The notes beneath the pieces are model-generated. The model did not search any database, was not told the origin of the DNA, and saw only the letters and a program-made list of their open reading frames with translations. From Kiritimatiellota bacterium B12222 (GTDB lineage Bacteria > Verrucomicrobiota > Kiritimatiellia > SS1-B-03-39 > UBA6053), in NCBI GenBank assembly GCA_029719485.1, contig CP120722.1, positions 3,906,001-3,970,000 on the forward strand: a DNA stretch of 64,000 nucleotides, written 5' to 3'. Below, piece by piece: positions 61,842 through 64,000 of this stretch. Position 1 is the first letter of the stretch; every line of letters starts with the position of its first letter. The translations under genes and the position numbers were made by a program.

Positions 61842-63068
61842 ATGAAAATTGGAATTGAAAGTATCAGCATGTACGTTCCGAGATACGGAATGGATCTTCG
61901 CCTCCTTGCCGACGCTCGGAACGTCGACTATGCCAAATATAAACAGGGCATTGGACAGGAATTCATGTCCATCCCCTCCCCCGATGAAGATATCGTCACC
62001 ATGGGCGCCAACGCGGCCGAACAAGCCATGGAAGGCATAGACCCCCAAAGCATTCGTACGGTTATATTCGCCACTGAATCAGGTATAGACCAATCCAAAG
62101 CGGCCGCCATCTACGTGCACAAACTTTTGGACCTCCCCCAAAATTGCCGCACCGTCGAAATGAAGCAAGCCTGCTGCAGCAGCACCTCCGCGTTGCATTT
62201 TGCTCTGGCCACCATCGCGCTTAAACCCAACGAAAAAGTACTCATCATCGCATCCGACATCGCCAAATATGGACTCGGATCAGCAGGTGAACCCACTCAA
62301 GGTGCTGGTGCCGTCGCCATGGTGATTTCTGCGACCCCCCGCATCCTGGAATTAGGTCCCGATGTAGGCTATTTCACCAAAGATGTAATGGATTTCTGGC
62401 GTCCCAACTACAAAGACGAAGCCTTGGTCGATGGCAAATATTCCATCAAAGTTTACATGGATGCTCTCGAACACTGCTGGGAGCATTATCAAGCCGATAC
62501 CAACGCGGCCTTCGAAGATTTTGATTACTTCTGCTACCATTTGCCTTTTTCCCGCATGGGAACCAAAGCCCATTCTCATTTGGCACGGCAACAAAAAGTC
62601 CCCCTTTCCTCTCAAGAACTGCAACGTCAGATCGAACCCTCCTTGCGTTATAACCGCATCACCGGAAATGCCTACACCGCATCTCTCTACATGGGATTAC
62701 TCAGCCTGCTAGACAGCAAAGAACTCAACCTCGCACATAAAAAAATTGGGTTCTTCAGTTATGGAAGCGGATGCATGGGTGCCTTTTTTGGTGGCACCGT
62801 CTTGCCGGGATACCAAGATCACCTCTATCGTTCTGAACGCGAAGCCTGGTTACGTGACCGCAAACACATCAGCTATACAGAATACGTTGAATTCTATACC
62901 CATCGCCTCCCCCAAAATGGACACAACTATCGGACCAGCCGCCATCGGAGTGGCTCCTTTCGATTGGCGGGCGTAGAAAACCATCAACGCATTTACGAAC
63001 GCGTTCCCGCGAGTATGGGTGCCGCAGCTGACAGTGGCAAAGCCCTTGCCGCTGCCCCGGCAGTCTAA
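61842..63068 (+). CDS. mvaS: Hydroxymethylglutaryl-CoA synthase
   Basis: 408 residues, thiolase fold. Catalytic residues fall exactly at the numbering known for bacterial MvaS: Glu79 (ATESGID), Cys111 (MKQACCSST) and His233 (YHLPFSRMG). GYFTKDVMDFWRP, RITGNAYTASLYMGLLSLL and FFSYGSGCMGAFFGG are also typical. It condenses acetyl-CoA with acetoacetyl-CoA to HMG-CoA. This could be for the mevalonate pathway to isoprenoids or for beta-branching in polyketide synthesis; no other gene of either lies here. The last 45 residues are Ala-rich and unconserved. SD AAGGA lies upstream. Confidence 0.9.
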   Translation: MKIGIESISMYVPRYGMDLRLLADARNVDYAKYKQGIGQEFMSIPSPDEDIVTMGANAAEQAMEGIDPQSIRTVIFATESGIDQSKAAAIYVHKLLDLPQNCRTVEMKQACCSSTSALHFALATIALKPNEKVLIIASDIAKYGLGSAGEPTQGAGAVAMVISATPRILELGPDVGYFTKDVMDFWRPNYKDEALVDGKYSIKVYMDALEHCWEHYQADTNAAFEDFDYFCYHLPFSRMGTKAHSHLARQQKVPLSSQELQRQIEPSLRYNRITGNAYTASLYMGLLSLLDSKELNLAHKKIGFFSYGSGCMGAFFGGTVLPGYQDHLYRSEREAWLRDRKHISYTEYVEFYTHRLPQNGHNYRTSRHRSGSFRLAGVENHQRIYERVPASMGAAADSGKALAAAPAV

Positions 63069-63092
63069 GGCGCCCCATAGCCTTTGAATCAC

Positions 63093-64000
63093 GTGAAACG
63101 ACCTCTGCCCAAAAACAGTCTCTTTTGGTCATTCCTTCTGCTCGGTGCAGCCATTCGCCTTTATGCCGCGTGGCTGTATCGACATACCATTAATCTGGAT
63201 GCGGGGGTCGTGGCCCTCATGGCAAAACATATTGCCGAAGGTCGAGATTACCCCATCTTCTTTTATGGCCAACCCCACATGGGAAGCCTCGAGGCCTTTT
63301 GTAGTGCATTTTTCATCAAACTCTTGGGGGCAAACGGATTTGCCGTCAACCTCGGCACGGCTTTTATTTCTTTCTGGATCCTCCCCATTGTCTATAAGTG
63401 GGGAAAACTCGCCAGCAATCAACGCGCGGGTTTATTCGCCATGGCCTTTTGCCTGATCGGCCCTTTTAGCTTTTTTCACTATAACGGATCCCCGCGCGGG
63501 GGCTATGCCGCCGCCTTAACCTTTGGCGCATTCCTGCTCATGAAAGCCACCGAAATGGCGCTAAAATGGAAACAGGAAAAACATCAACGTCACCTCGACT
63601 TCTTCATTCTCGGACTGGCTGCCGGCCTCGCGTGGTGGTCGAGCCAGCTCACCACCGCCGCCATTCTGGTGGCCGCCCTGCTCCTGTTGATCTCTCTAGG
63701 CATTCATGCCTTCAGTCTGCGGATCTTTAACGGCCTTTTCGGCTTCATTCTCGGTAGCTTTCCCTTGTGGCTCTACAACCTGCAACACCAGTGGGCAACC
63801 TTCCGTTTTACGAATTCAATGGGTCAAACCCGATATTTCCGCGCGCTAAAATGGTTTTACACCGATCGCTTTTCCCTGTTGTTTTTCCCCAGTAACGCCC
63901 CTCCCATTTTAAACCTATTCCTTAGCTTACTTTATCTAAGCTTCGTCAGCTTGGGGATAGCTTTACTCGTCTACGCCGGCAAAAAAAAGAAAGAGGCTTT
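63093..64000 (+). CDS. Polytopic membrane protein, GT39-like, 5' part only
   Basis: Open from GTG 63093 (or TTG 63084) to the window end, about 302 codons, cut off. The N-terminus has SLFWSFLLLGAAIRLYAAWL as first helix, then a loop with NLDAGVVALMAKHIAEGRDYPIFF and GQPHMGSLEAF. That Asp-containing loop after the first helix and the series of later hydrophobic segments (six or more) resemble GT-C fold glycosyltransferases. YNGSPRGGYAAALTFGAFLLM is a further helix. It is 24 bp after mvaS. Family placement is tentative. Confidence 0.7.
   Translation, partial: MKRPLPKNSLFWSFLLLGAAIRLYAAWLYRHTINLDAGVVALMAKHIAEGRDYPIFFYGQPHMGSLEAFCSAFFIKLLGANGFAVNLGTAFISFWILPIVYKWGKLASNQRAGLFAMAFCLIGPFSFFHYNGSPRGGYAAALTFGAFLLMKATEMALKWKQEKHQRHLDFFILGLAAGLAWWSSQLTTAAILVAALLLLISLGIHAFSLRIFNGLFGFILGSFPLWLYNLQHQWATFRFTNSMGQTRYFRALKWFYTDRFSLLFFPSNAPPILNLFLSLLYLSFVSLGIALLVYAGKKKKEA

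Overview
The window is chromosomal DNA of a Gram-negative bacterium, most probably a member of the Verrucomicrobiota / Kiritimatiellota-Lentisphaerota side of the PVC superphylum. This rests on gene content, not on a marker tree. The clues are a cytochrome-b558-type sdhCAB operon, several PEP-CTERM proteins, pseudopilin-like and H-x9-DG-type prepilin proteins, a type I sulfatase, TorF-like and MipA-like outer-membrane proteins, a REP-associated transposase, MenE, and weak or absent Shine-Dalgarno sites at many starts. Base composition is moderate and fairly uniform. No tRNA, rRNA, CRISPR array, prophage or plasmid signature was seen.

Layout. 1-3.06 kb: the end of sdhC, then sdhA and sdhB, closed by a terminator. 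3.3-4.8 kb: a membrane-associated P-loop ATPase of unknown role. 5-8.4 kb: recN coupled to two pseudopilin genes of GspJ and GspK type. 8.5-11.3 kb (minus): a corA / DUF432-like / mscS ion-channel operon. 11.7-12.9 kb: two tandem paralogous PEP-CTERM proteins. 12.96-13.55 kb: a repeat island. 13.5-21.5 kb (minus): a tight operon hom / apgM-like / lysC / cimA / valS covering aspartate-family and isoleucine/valine metabolism. 21.7-23.4 kb: a PpiD/SurA-type chaperone. 23.5-28.7 kb: a catabolic-looking cluster of an AraC regulator, a divergent FAD oxidoreductase and a sulfatase. 28.8-30.3 kb: two paralogous 225-residue membrane-anchored proteins, then 68-bp repeats. 30.5-33.1 kb (minus): gltA and menE. 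33.3-34.5 kb: a RAYT transposase. 34.6-38.1 kb: rlmN and a membrane glycosyltransferase. 38.1-39 kb: a lipoprotein of the EEP phosphatase fold. 39.3-42.7 kb: leuB, a small membrane protein and a REC-GGDEF-REC regulator. 42.8-48.7 kb: exported msrB, typA, mutY, a TMEID-repeat membrane protein and trxA. 49-51.5 kb (minus): amtB, glnK and a TorF-like porin. 51.8-56 kb: a MipA-like protein, a prepilin, an SGNH esterase and a third PEP-CTERM protein. 56.1-60.6 kb: alr, then rpmH / rnpA / yidC and an exported propeller protein (minus). 60.8-64 kb: a membrane protein, a winged-helix regulator, HMG-CoA synthase and the start of a second polytopic membrane protein.

The most interesting signals are four. 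(i) Two unlinked minor-protein genes share an 11-bp palindrome, TGACTAAGTCA, built into the -35 box of promoters that appear to start transcription at the ATG. (ii) A degenerate ApgM-family protein sits where a homoserine kinase would be expected. (iii) An unusual TM-anchored protein carries seven tandem TM(E/Q)ID repeats. (iv) There are several hairpin-rich repeat islands alongside a RAYT gene.
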